Positions 7,675 through 15,431 of a stretch of 64,000 nt of DNA are shown here, piece after piece; position 1 is the stretch's first letter, and each line of letters begins with the position of its first letter. The stretch comes from Nocardiopsis flavescens (lineage in GTDB: Bacteria; Actinomycetota; Actinomycetes; Streptosporangiales; Streptosporangiaceae). Below the pieces are notes generated by a model. It was not told where the DNA came from. It ran no database searches and saw only the letters and a program-made list of their open reading frames with translations. Position numbers and translations under genes: made by a program. The DNA is taken from assembly GCF_900141985.1 (NCBI RefSeq), contig NZ_FQZK01000012.1, positions 124,001 through 188,000 on the forward strand, read 5' to 3'.

Positions 7675-8462
7675 CCGCGTCGACGCGTGACCTTTCGGGA
7701 GCGGGAGCGGGCGCGGCGGTGGCCGCGGAGTGGACCAAGCTGACCGGTACGGGGCGCGCCCGCCGCGCCGCCGCGGGCGCCGTCGTCCTGGCGCTCGCCG
7801 TCGCCGCCGTCTTCTGCCTCACCATCGGTCCGACGACCGGTGTGGCGCTGGCCGACCAGCCCGCCTTCGACGTGCTGACCGCGTCCCTGCTGGGAGCGGA
7901 CGCCGCGGCGCTGGTGCTGACCGTGCTGGCCGCCGCCGCGGTGGGCGGCGAGTACACCACCGGCATGGTCCGGACCACCTTCACCGCCACCCCGAGGCGG
8001 GGCCGGGTGGTCCTCGCCCGGGCCGTCACCGTGGTCGCGGCGGCCGGGGCGGTCTCGCTGGTCGCGGCGGTCGGCGCCGCCCTCGTCTCGCTGGTGGTGC
8101 TGGCCGGGGCGGGGCTCCCGCTCTGGGACGCGGCCGACCCGGCGGTGTGGCGGGCGGTCGCGGGGGCCGCGCTCATGGCGCCCTTCCACGCGCTGGTGGC
8201 CACGGCGGGGGCGCTGTGGTCCCGCTCCACCGCGGGCGGGGTGGTCGCCGCCCTGGCGCTCCTGGTGGCGCCGACCCTGGCCGGGTGGGTCCCCGGCGGA
8301 GCCGCGGTACTGCCGCTGCTGCCGGGCGAGGCCCTGCACTCCCTGGCCGGGATCGCCGGCCCCGAGGGGCCCCACCCCGCGGCGGCCGTGCTCGTGCTCG
8401 CCGCCTGGAGCGCGCTGGCGCTGGCGGCGGCGGACCGGGCCGTCCGCGGCCGGGACGTCTGA
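7671..8462 (+). CDS. ABC transporter permease (ABC-2 type)
   Basis: A 263-residue membrane subunit starting at the ATG that overlaps the ATPase stop. It has a short cytosolic N-terminus with AAEWTKLTGT, typical of ABC-2 permeases, followed by about six hydrophobic segments. The motif GGEYTTGMVRTTFTATPRR between the second and third helices is characteristic of this permease family. It forms the exporter with the preceding ATPase. It ends about 80 bases before the next gene. Confidence 0.88.
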   Translation: MTASTRDLSGAGAGAAVAAEWTKLTGTGRARRAAAGAVVLALAVAAVFCLTIGPTTGVALADQPAFDVLTASLLGADAAALVLTVLAAAAVGGEYTTGMVRTTFTATPRRGRVVLARAVTVVAAAGAVSLVAAVGAALVSLVVLAGAGLPLWDAADPAVWRAVAGAALMAPFHALVATAGALWSRSTAGGVVAALALLVAPTLAGWVPGGAAVLPLLPGEALHSLAGIAGPEGPHPAAAVLVLAAWSALALAAADRAVRGRDV

Positions 8463-8541
8463 GGCCGTGCCGCGCACCGGGTCCGGGCACCGCCCGGACC
8501 CGGTCCCCGGCCGTGTCGGAGGCGGTGCATAGCATCGCGAA

Positions 8542-9264
8542 ATGACCGCACACACTCTCGTCGACATGCTCGACGACGCCGCCCTGATGTCCTTCGAGCA
8601 CCAGCTGCACCTCCAGGAGTTCCTCGGCGAGCACAGCTGGAACGCGGACCTCCAGGCGGGCCGGTTCGAGTTCACCGGCGAGCGCCCCCTGGTCTGCGAC
8701 CGCTTCCACCTGATGGGCAGCGCGGCCCCCGGGCCCGGCTCCTGGATGTGGGGCTGGGCCAACCCGTCGGGGTTCCCTCCCGACCTGACGGCCATGAGCG
8801 CCGCCGTCCGCGACTTCGGCCGGGAGCACGACGTCCCCGAGCTGGCCTCGGCCGAGGTGGCCTTCGGCGCCCTGCCCGGCGCCCCGCGCGAGGTCCCGGT
8901 GGTGGTCGGCCAACTCACCGACGCGGCCAAGCTCCTCACCGGCCGCTGGTTCTCCTACAACGGCGAGGTGGGCGGCGGCACCCGCGTGGCGTTCATCATC
9001 GAGCACTCCGAGCTGCGGCTGCCCGAGCCCGAGCCCGCCAGGGTCATGCGCGTCATGCAGCAGGGGCTGGCGGACCTGCGGCTGTCCGACCACCGGCGGG
9101 CCCTGTACACCTACGGCCGCCTGCGGGGCCTGTCCCCGCGGTTCACCGACGAGGGGCGCGGCACGCTGCTCCTGTCCCTGCCCGGCCTGGAGGCGGACAT
9201 CTCCTTCGACCACCTCGGCAGGGTGGGCGGGATCAACGCCTCGCTCTCCGCGCCCGGCGCCTGA
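8542..9264 (+). CDS. DUF6882-type cytosolic protein
   Basis: A 240-residue soluble protein with a central SWMWGWANPSG motif that I associate with the DUF6882 family found in actinobacteria and other bacteria; no function is known. There is no signal peptide or membrane segment. It contains paired acidic stretches and a closing LEADISFDHLGRVGGI. The ATG at 8542 has no strong ribosome site and could be leaderless. It stands between the ABC exporter and the convergent response regulator. Confidence 0.6.
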   Translation: MTAHTLVDMLDDAALMSFEHQLHLQEFLGEHSWNADLQAGRFEFTGERPLVCDRFHLMGSAAPGPGSWMWGWANPSGFPPDLTAMSAAVRDFGREHDVPELASAEVAFGALPGAPREVPVVVGQLTDAAKLLTGRWFSYNGEVGGGTRVAFIIEHSELRLPEPEPARVMRVMQQGLADLRLSDHRRALYTYGRLRGLSPRFTDEGRGTLLLSLPGLEADISFDHLGRVGGINASLSAPGA

Positions 9265-9270
9265 GGCCGC

Positions 9271-9879
9271 TCACAGCCAGCCGTGCTCCTCGGCGACCCG
9301 GGCCGCCTCGGCCCGGGTGCGGGTCCCGGTCTTGCCGATGGCCGAGGACAGGTGGTTGCGCAGCGTCCCCTGGCTCATCCGCAGCGACCGCGCCAGGGCC
9401 GCCACGTCGTCCCCGCCGCCCAGCACCGCGGTCAGCACCTCGCGCTCGCGCGGGGTCAGGGGGCTGGTGCCGTGGGTCAGCGAGGCCACCGCCAGGTCGG
9501 GGTCGACCACCCGCAGCCCCCGGTGCACCCGCCGGACGGCGTCCACCAGGTCCTCCGGCGAGGCGTCCTTGACCACGAACCCGCCGGCCCCCGCCCGCAG
9601 CGCCCGGGTCAGGTAGCCGGGGCGGCCGAACGTCGTGCACATCAGGACCCGGCACCCCGGGAGGGAGCGGGTCAGCTCGGCGCACACCTCGATCCCGTCG
9701 CCGCCGGGCATGCGCACGTCCAGCAGGGCGACGTCGGGACGGGTCCGGCGGGCCAGGTCCAGCGCCCCCGCGCCGTCGCCCGCCTGCGCCACCACCTCGA
9801 TGTCCGGCTCCAGGCCGAGCACGGTGGCCAGGGCCCCGCGCACCATCGCCTGGTCGTCGGCGACCAGCACCCGGATCAC
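9271..9879 (-). CDS. NarL/DesR-type response regulator
   Basis: 202 residues from a GTG that overlaps the kinase stop (GTGA). The receiver domain has an acidic pair at residues 8-9, phospho-acceptor Asp54 in DVALLDVRMPG, conserved Thr in MCTT and Lys in VVKDAS. The C-terminal LuxR-type HTH begins LTPREREVLTAVLGG and continues MSQGTLRNHLSSAIGKTGTR. It partners the overlapping sensor kinase gene. In actinobacteria such pairs often control an adjacent ABC exporter, here on the opposite strand beyond the DUF6882 gene. The palindrome at 6639-6658 is a candidate binding site. Confidence 0.93.
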   Translation of the reverse strand: MIRVLVADDQAMVRGALATVLGLEPDIEVVAQAGDGAGALDLARRTRPDVALLDVRMPGGDGIEVCAELTRSLPGCRVLMCTTFGRPGYLTRALRAGAGGFVVKDASPEDLVDAVRRVHRGLRVVDPDLAVASLTHGTSPLTPREREVLTAVLGGGDDVAALARSLRMSQGTLRNHLSSAIGKTGTRTRAEAARVAEEHGWL

Positions 9880-10967
9880 GGACGGCCCCCGTCCTCGTCG
9901 GGGGGCACCTCGGCGCGGACGGTGAGCCCGCCGCCGGGGGAGGGGGAGAGGGTGAGCGCGCCGCCGCGCTCGGCCAGCCTGCGCTCCAGCCCCGACAGCC
10001 CGGTGCCCGGGACCACGCCCTCGGCGCACCCGTCGTCGCGGACCTCGACCCAGCCGGGGCCGGTGGAGATCTCGACCCGGGTGGCGCCGGCGTGGCGCAC
10101 CACGTTGGTGACGGCCTCGCGCACCGCGTACCCGAGGGCCTCGTCGCCGCCGGAGGGGACCTCCGCGGGCGTGCGCAGGCCGACGCCGGCGGAGGACAGG
10201 GCGGCCCCGGCGCGCAGCAGCTCCCCGGCCAGGGTGACCCGCCGGGTCCCGGCCACGGCCCCGCGGACCTCCGCCAGCGAGCGCCGCCCCAGGTCCTCCA
10301 GCTCGCGCAGTTCGGCCGCCGCGCGCACGGTGTCGCCGGTCGCCTCCAGGATGCGGCGCCCCGCCCCCGCCTTGACCACGATCGTGGTGAGGCTGTGCCC
10401 GAGCAGGTCGTGCAGGTCCCGGGAGAAGCGCTCGCGCTCGCGCAGGACGGCGAGCTGGGCGGCCTGGTCCCGGCCGCGCCGCAGCTCGGCGTTGGCCTCC
10501 GTCAGCCGGACGGCCAGGGCGACGGCCACGGAGACCGAGGCGATGACGACGAGGCCGCCCAGCTGCCCCTCGGTCCGGCCGGTGGCCAGCGCCGCGGCGC
10601 CGACCCCGGCCAGCACCAGGGCGGTGGCCCCCAGCGAGAGGGCCAGGGGGAGCGCGGTGGCGCAGGCGGCCAGCGCGAACATCGTGATCCAGGAGTGCTG
10701 GGGGCCCGCCGCGGCGACCAGCCCGCAGCCCAGGACGAGGAGGAGGGCGCAGGCACCGGTCCGCGCGGCGCGGCCCAGCAGGGGGGCGACCGCGGGCAGG
10801 GCGGCGCAGCCGACCAGGTAGGCGCCCAGGGCGGCCGCGGTGGCGCCCCAGGGGAGGGCGGAGTCGGCCGCGGCCCGCTCCCACTCCCGCCACAGCAGCG
10901 CGGTGAAGAGCGCGGTCAGCCCGAATGCGAGCAACGCGGTGCGCACCGTCCCCTGCTGCTGGCCCAT
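9876..10967 (-). CDS. Sensor histidine kinase (DesK/NarX-like HisKA_3 type)
   Basis: A 363-residue membrane kinase. The N-terminal half (about 1-150) has five to six hydrophobic segments and no large external domain, as in DesK-like intramembrane sensors. The dimerisation/phospho-acceptor helix is FSRDLHDLLGHSLTTIVVKA near 180-200. The ATPase domain has AVREAVTNVVRHAGA (N-box), a DDGC segment and GTGLSGLERRL (G-box). It is translationally coupled to the response regulator. It begins 27 bases after the MDR oxidoreductase stop and may be co-transcribed with that gene. Confidence 0.92.
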   Translation of the reverse strand: MGQQQGTVRTALLAFGLTALFTALLWREWERAAADSALPWGATAAALGAYLVGCAALPAVAPLLGRAARTGACALLLVLGCGLVAAAGPQHSWITMFALAACATALPLALSLGATALVLAGVGAAALATGRTEGQLGGLVVIASVSVAVALAVRLTEANAELRRGRDQAAQLAVLRERERFSRDLHDLLGHSLTTIVVKAGAGRRILEATGDTVRAAAELRELEDLGRRSLAEVRGAVAGTRRVTLAGELLRAGAALSSAGVGLRTPAEVPSGGDEALGYAVREAVTNVVRHAGATRVEISTGPGWVEVRDDGCAEGVVPGTGLSGLERRLAERGGALTLSPSPGGGLTVRAEVPPDEDGGRP

Positions 10968-10994
10968 GCCCGCATCCTACGGCGCGCGGGCGGG

Positions 10995-12053
10995 TCAGTC
11001 CCGCGCCCCGGGCACGATGACGACCTTGCCGACGACGGTGCCGGACTCGGCCAGGGCCACCGCCCGCCCGATCTCCTCCAAAGGGACCCGGGCGGCGACC
11101 GGTGGGGCGATGGCGCCCTCGGCCAGCAGCGCGAACACCGCGCCCAGGTCCTCGGCGAGCAGGCGGCGGTACCGGTCCGGGGAGCGGCTCCCCTTCCACA
11201 GGTCGAAGAAGTGGGCGCCGCGCCGGTTGGGCAGCGTGTTCCACAGGATCAGCCGGGCGAACAGGGCCAGCACCGGCGTCCGCGCGCCGCCCCCGGCGTC
11301 GCGGGTGGAGGCGGTGCCGTAGGACACCAGGGTCCCGCCCGGCGCCAGCAGCCGGAAGGAGTCGGCGAGGCCGGGGCCGCCCACGTGGTCGAACACGGCG
11401 TCCGCCCCCTCGGGGGACAGCTCCCGGATGCGCGCGTACATGTCCGGGTCGCGGCGGTCCACGGCGCGGGCCCCGAGGGCGCGGACCGCGTCCAGGTGGC
11501 GGGCCGAGGCGGTACCGATGACGGAGGCGCCGGCGCGGCGGGCCATCTGGACCAGCAGCGAGCCCACGCCGCCGTTGGCGCCCAGCACGACCACCGTGTC
11601 GCCGCGCTTCACCCGCGCCGTCCGGTGCAGCATCCGGTACGCGGTCACCCCGTTGACCACGGCGGCCTCGGCCGCGGCCGGGTCGACCCCGTCGGGGACC
11701 GGGACCAGGCCGGCGGCGGGCAGGACGGTCCGGTCGGCCCAGCCGCCGGTCTTGGTGAGGGCGGCCACCCGCCGCCCGACCAGCGCGGGGTCGACGCCCG
11801 GGCCGGCCTCCTCCACCCGGCCGACCAGGTCGTAGCCGGGCACGAACGGGAAGGGCGGCTGGTCGTAGTACTTGCCGCGGCGCATCTGCTGCTCGGCGAA
11901 GGAGACGCCGGTCGCCTCCGTCCGCACGAGCGCGCTCCCGGCGGGGAGGGGGCCCAGGGGGCGGTGGCGCAGGGTGATCTCCTCGGCCGCGCCGGGGCCG
12001 TGGAGGACGGCTTCCAGGGCGGTGCGGGCGGTGTCGTGCTCTCCGGCGTTCAC
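10995..12053 (-). CDS. Zinc-less MDR oxidoreductase (quinone reductase-like)
   Basis: A 352-residue medium-chain dehydrogenase/reductase. The GroES-like half has FVPGYDLVGRVEEAG, and the Rossmann motif is VVVLGANGGVGSLLVQMARRAGA. The zinc-binding residues of alcohol dehydrogenases are absent, which points to a quinone oxidoreductase or enoyl reductase using NADPH. The start ATG ends at 12053. Two palindromes just upstream (12077-12092 and 12207-12224) suggest repression by a TetR-type protein that is not encoded next door. The two-component genes follow closely and may be in the same transcript. Confidence 0.85.
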   Translation of the reverse strand: MNAGEHDTARTALEAVLHGPGAAEEITLRHRPLGPLPAGSALVRTEATGVSFAEQQMRRGKYYDQPPFPFVPGYDLVGRVEEAGPGVDPALVGRRVAALTKTGGWADRTVLPAAGLVPVPDGVDPAAAEAAVVNGVTAYRMLHRTARVKRGDTVVVLGANGGVGSLLVQMARRAGASVIGTASARHLDAVRALGARAVDRRDPDMYARIRELSPEGADAVFDHVGGPGLADSFRLLAPGGTLVSYGTASTRDAGGGARTPVLALFARLILWNTLPNRRGAHFFDLWKGSRSPDRYRRLLAEDLGAVFALLAEGAIAPPVAARVPLEEIGRAVALAESGTVVGKVVIVPGARD

Positions 12054-12076
12054 GGGATTCCTGCTCTCTGTGGTTT

Positions 12077-12092
12077 GTGAGTGATCACTTAC
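12077..12092. promoter_or_regulatory. Operator-like palindrome 1 of the MDR gene
   Basis: GTGAGTGATCACTTAC, a 16-base palindrome with one mismatched pair, 24 bases before the start codon, where a repressor would block transcription or initiation. Confidence 0.55.
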
Positions 12093-12206
12093 TTGTCAGG
12101 GCCGAAAAAAGGCCCGGCGGCGACCGGGATGCCTCGGCCCAGGTGGGATTGCCCGAGTGGGCGGTGGTTCTCCGCCGCGTCGCATCGCTCCGGTCCGGTG
12201 TATGTA

Positions 12207-12224
12207 TGTGAGTACACACTCACA
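12207..12224. promoter_or_regulatory. Operator-like palindrome 2 of the MDR gene
   Basis: TGTGAGT-ACAC-ACTCACA has perfect 7-bp arms and shares the GTGAGT half-site with palindrome 1. It lies about 150 bases upstream of the MDR start. Confidence 0.55.
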
Positions 12225-12259
12225 AAAGCGGAAAGTCAAGTCCGGGAGAGGAAAAGCCC

Positions 12260-12288
12260 GCCGGGGCGGCCCGGTCGGCCGCCCCGGC
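12260..12288. terminator. Hairpin after the Gre-like gene
   Basis: Perfect 12-bp arms (12260-12271 and 12277-12288) with a CGGTC loop, immediately downstream of the leftward Gre-like gene. Confidence 0.7.
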
Positions 12289-12294
12289 GCGCGG

Positions 12295-12786
12295 TCAGCG
12301 CGGCGAGCGGTAGGGGGCCGCGTCCACCAGCGTCACCCCGATCACCGCCCCGCGCGGGGAGGTGAAGGTGCGCCGCTCGCCGCGTTCGGCCCCCAGCAGC
12401 GCGGCCCCCAGCGGCGACTGCGGCGAGTACACCGTCACCCCGTCCGCGACCGAGGCGTCGCGGACGCCGAGCAGGAACCCCTCGGTCTCCTCCTCGCCGT
12501 CGTAGCGGATGGTCAGCACCTTGCCGGGCGCGGCCACCCCGTCGTCGGGCGCGGCCTCCTCGACCACGGCCTCGCGCAGCAGCCGCTCGATCGTCTGCAC
12601 CCGGGCCAGGCGCACGGCCGGGTCGTGAATGTAGCGGGGCGCGGGGATGATGCCCCCCGCGCCCCCGGCGTCCGACCCGGAACCCGGTCCGGTGTCGTCC
12701 TCGGGGAGTGTGCTCAGCACCCGCAGCTCCTCCTTGAGCCGTTCGTACGCCTCCCGGGTCATCCAGCTGTCGGTGGTCTTGTGCAT
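12295..12786 (-). CDS. GreA/GreB-family factor lacking the acidic tip
   Basis: A 163-residue protein from the ATG ending at 12786. It has the Gre N-terminal start WMTREAYERLKEELRVLS, a reduced coiled coil with DPAVRLARVQTIERLLREAVV, and the FKBP-like C-terminal domain VLTIRYDGEEETEGFLLG ... YSPQSPLGAALLGAERGE. GreA normally carries a D-x-x-E-N acidic tip between the two coiled-coil arms that activates RNA cleavage. Here that region is a Gly/Ser-rich linker without it. It probably binds the RNA polymerase secondary channel without Gre cleavage activity. It is divergent from a PucR regulator. Confidence 0.8.
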   Translation of the reverse strand: MHKTTDSWMTREAYERLKEELRVLSTLPEDDTGPGSGSDAGGAGGIIPAPRYIHDPAVRLARVQTIERLLREAVVEEAAPDDGVAAPGKVLTIRYDGEEETEGFLLGVRDASVADGVTVYSPQSPLGAALLGAERGERRTFTSPRGAVIGVTLVDAAPYRSPR

Positions 12787-12908
12787 GGGACGTTCCTTCT
12801 CTTCACGAACAAGCGCCACGGACGCTGTCCGTGGCGCGGATGGGAGTACGCGAGGGTCGGGGGTGCTGCCCCTCGACTTGAGTGTGTCCACCGGCGGCGG
12901 GCGACCCG

Positions 12909-12925
12909 TTATCGTGAAACGACAA
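12909..12925. promoter_or_regulatory. Repeat operator site A of the pucR promoter
   Basis: TTATCGTGAAACGACAA, whose reverse complement matches site B at 12941-12957 in 13 of 17 bases. Site centres are 32 bases apart, about three helical turns. Confidence 0.5.
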
Positions 12926-12940
12926 TCACGGTGTCGGTTC

Positions 12941-12957
12941 TTGTCGTCTTTCGACAA
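12941..12957. promoter_or_regulatory. Repeat operator site B of the pucR promoter
   Basis: TTGTCG-TCTTT-CGACAA, a perfect 6-bp-arm inverted repeat 16 bases before the pucR start, so probably an autoregulatory site. Confidence 0.5.
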
Positions 12958-12972
12958 AGGGAAGGCGGTGCG

Positions 12973-14502
12973 ATGATCACCCTCGACCGACTCGTCAACG
13001 TCCTGGGCGGCTACGGCGCGCACCTGGTCGGCGACGGCGGCCTGCGCCGCCGCGAGCTGCGCAGCGTCGCCATGCACGACCCCACCGACGACGCGCCCCC
13101 GCTGGGCGACGCCTTCCTCGCGGTGGGCGTCGACTCCCCCGCCTCCGCCCTGCGGCTGGCCGGGCAGGCCCGGGCCGTCGTCGTCATCGTCCGCGACGCC
13201 GCCGGGCCCGGGGCCGACGTGCGCGCCGCCCTGGCCGGGAGCGGCATCGCCATGGTCGTGGTCGAGCCCGCCGTCTCCTGGAGCCAGGTCTCCGGCATCG
13301 TCTACGGGCTCGTCCTGGAGGGGCGCGAGACCGAGTCCGGCCGCGGGCCCAGCGACCTGTTCGCCCTGGCCGACACCGTCGCCGCCGAGGTCGGCTCCCC
13401 GGTCGTCATCGAGGACCGGGCCTGGCGGCTGATCGCCTACTCCGCCGACCAGGGGGACACCGACCGCGCCCGCCGGGACACCGTCATCGCCCGGCGCTCC
13501 CCCGCAGGCATCCGCGACCGCCTGGAGGCCGAGGGGACCGCCGCCCGGCTGGCCGCCGCCGACGGGCCGCTGTACGTGCCGGGCCTGCCGGAGTTCGGCA
13601 TGGGCGGGCGCACGGCGGTGCCGATCCGGGTGGGGCGCGAGCTGCTCGGCTCGCTGTGGGCGGTGGGCGACACGCCCCTGGACCCCCCGCGGGCCCGCGC
13701 GCTCAGCGAGGGCGCCCGCACGGTGGGCCTGCACATGCTGCGCGCCCGGGTCAGCAGCGACCTGGAGCGGCAGGTGGAGTCGGAGTCGGTCATCGACCTG
13801 CTGGAGGGGTCGCAGGACCCCCGGCAGGCCGTCGACCGGATCGGGCTGCCCGCCGACGGGCTGAGGGTCATCGCCCTGCACGCCCGGGCCGCCGCGCCCG
13901 ACGCGGCCGTCCTGCACCTGTTCGAGCACGTCACCACCGGGTTCGGCTGGTCGCGGCCGGGCCGCAGCACCCTGCTGGGGACGACCGTCTACACCGTGCT
14001 GCCCTGCAACGGGGAGGCCGCACCGGCGCTGGAGTGGGTCCGTGCGACGGTGCGCGGCCTGACCGGCCACCCGGGGGTGGCCGCCGGCGTGGGCGGTGCC
14101 GCCGGCTCGGGGGACCTGCCCGACAGCCGCAGGGAGGCCGACGAGTGCCTGACCCTGGCGGGGGACGGGGCGGTGCCCGTGGTCTACGACGACGCGTGGG
14201 ACGAGGTCCTGCTGCGCCGCCTGCGGCTGGTGGCCGAGGCGGGGCGGCTGCCGGGCCGCAACCCGGTGGCGGTGCTGGCCCGCCACGACGCCGACCACGG
14301 GACCGGGTACACCCGCACGCTGCGGGCCTGGCTGTACGCGCACGGGGACCCGGCCGCGGCGGCGGAGCTGCTGGGCGTGCACCCCAACACGGTCCGCTAC
14401 CGGCTGCGCCGCCTGCGCGGCGTCGTCGACCTGCGGCTGCACGAACCCCAGGCGCGGGTCGCGCTCACCGTCGCCCTGGCCGCCCTGCCCGGGGATCCCT
14501 GA
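12973..14502 (+). CDS. PucR/CdaR-family transcriptional regulator
   Basis: 509 residues from the ATG at 12973. It has an N-terminal purine-catabolism-type domain (LVGDGGLRRRELRSVAMHDP), a central GAF-like region (SPVVIEDRAWRLIAYSADQG) and the C-terminal PucR HTH: TRTLRAWLYAHGDPAAAAELLGVHPNTVRYRLRRL. The HTH is in the usual final 60 residues. In other actinobacteria such proteins respond to purines, sugars or amino acids. No matching catabolic operon is adjacent, so the target is open. The two sites just upstream suggest autoregulation, and control of the divergent Gre-like gene is possible. Confidence 0.88.
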   Translation: MITLDRLVNVLGGYGAHLVGDGGLRRRELRSVAMHDPTDDAPPLGDAFLAVGVDSPASALRLAGQARAVVVIVRDAAGPGADVRAALAGSGIAMVVVEPAVSWSQVSGIVYGLVLEGRETESGRGPSDLFALADTVAAEVGSPVVIEDRAWRLIAYSADQGDTDRARRDTVIARRSPAGIRDRLEAEGTAARLAAADGPLYVPGLPEFGMGGRTAVPIRVGRELLGSLWAVGDTPLDPPRARALSEGARTVGLHMLRARVSSDLERQVESESVIDLLEGSQDPRQAVDRIGLPADGLRVIALHARAAAPDAAVLHLFEHVTTGFGWSRPGRSTLLGTTVYTVLPCNGEAAPALEWVRATVRGLTGHPGVAAGVGGAAGSGDLPDSRREADECLTLAGDGAVPVVYDDAWDEVLLRRLRLVAEAGRLPGRNPVAVLARHDADHGTGYTRTLRAWLYAHGDPAAAAELLGVHPNTVRYRLRRLRGVVDLRLHEPQARVALTVALAALPGDP

Positions 14503-14521
14503 GCGCGGGCGGCCCGGCCCC

Positions 14522-15136
14522 TCACCCCCGGTAGGGGTATCCGCCGCGCTCGGCGGTCAGGCGCCTCTTGTGGTTGCCGCGGCGCACGGCCGTGGAGATG
14601 ACGAGCACCAGGCCCAGGACCAGCCCGGACAGCGGGATGAGGAAGAACGAGGCCAGGGCGCCCACGATGTCGCCGACCGCGCCGAAGTCCGCCGGGACCG
14701 CGGCGGCGGCGTAGGAGGCGCCCGGCTCGCCCTCGCACACCAGCGTGTACTCGCCCGACTCCCCCGGGGAGGCGGCGCCGACCAGCGTCCACTCCGTCGA
14801 CTCGTGGGTGAACGACGTGTCCGCGAACCCCACGGGCTCCCCGGAGGGGGTGATCAGACCGCAGTCGCCGGTGGACCCCGACGCGGAGGTGGAGTACAGG
14901 GCGATGTTCACCGTCTCCGGGCCCGGCGTGTACGAGAAGGCCCCCTCGCCGCTCCCGGGCACCTCGACGGCGAACGGCGGCAGCGCCACCGCGCGCAGCA
15001 GGAGCACCACGAAGGCCGTGATCCCCACGACCACGCCGAGCACGATGACGGCGCCCCCCGCCCAGTAGCCGAAGCGGCCGGGGCGGAGCTCGGAGGCCGC
15101 GACCCGCGGCGGGGGCGGCGGCTGCTGTGCGTACAT
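14522..15136 (-). CDS. Two-helix membrane protein with external domain
   Basis: 204 residues from the ATG ending at 15136, preceded by GGGAGGACGAC. A Pro-rich cytosolic N-terminus (QQPPPPPRVA) is followed by a first membrane helix (WAGGAVIVLGVVVGITAFVV). An external domain of about 110 residues contains two cysteines (DCGLI and LVCEG) that could form a disulfide. A second helix (LASFFLIPLSGLVLGLVLVI) and a basic tail close the protein. Similar Pro-rich-headed proteins are common in actinobacteria without known function. No partner is evident. Confidence 0.75.
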   Translation of the reverse strand: MYAQQPPPPPRVAASELRPGRFGYWAGGAVIVLGVVVGITAFVVLLLRAVALPPFAVEVPGSGEGAFSYTPGPETVNIALYSTSASGSTGDCGLITPSGEPVGFADTSFTHESTEWTLVGAASPGESGEYTLVCEGEPGASYAAAAVPADFGAVGDIVGALASFFLIPLSGLVLGLVLVISTAVRRGNHKRRLTAERGGYPYRG

Positions 15137-15431
15137 GTCGTCCTCCCGGACTCCCGCGCCCGCCCCGTCCCGTGGCGGGACGGCTCCTCGGCGGGGGCGC
15201 TCACCGTGGTGGGACGGGGGCGGGGGCCCGCGGGTTCCGGCCGACCGCGGCCACACGGGCGTTCGTGACATGCGGTGATGTACGGGGACGATCCGTCACC
15301 GGTTGCGCGCGACCCCTTGTCATGGGGCCCGTCCCCGGTTTGAATCGGGGGATCCCCACCTCGACGGGGCTGAGCCGGGGCCCGGGCCGCGCCGCGGTCC
15401 GCCACCGCCTCGCGCACAGGGGAGGTCGCAC

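Noticed and set aside
12098..12114. Hairpin GGGCC-GAAAAAA-GGCCC as a terminator
   Set aside because: It lies upstream of the MDR gene among operator sites with only a 5-bp stem; more likely incidental or part of the promoter region.
15325..15362. tRNA-like T-arm (CCCCG ... TTTGAAT ... CGGGG)
   Set aside because: The T-loop lacks the invariant C and the stem mispairs at the second position; no acceptor stem, D-arm or anticodon arm could be built around it.
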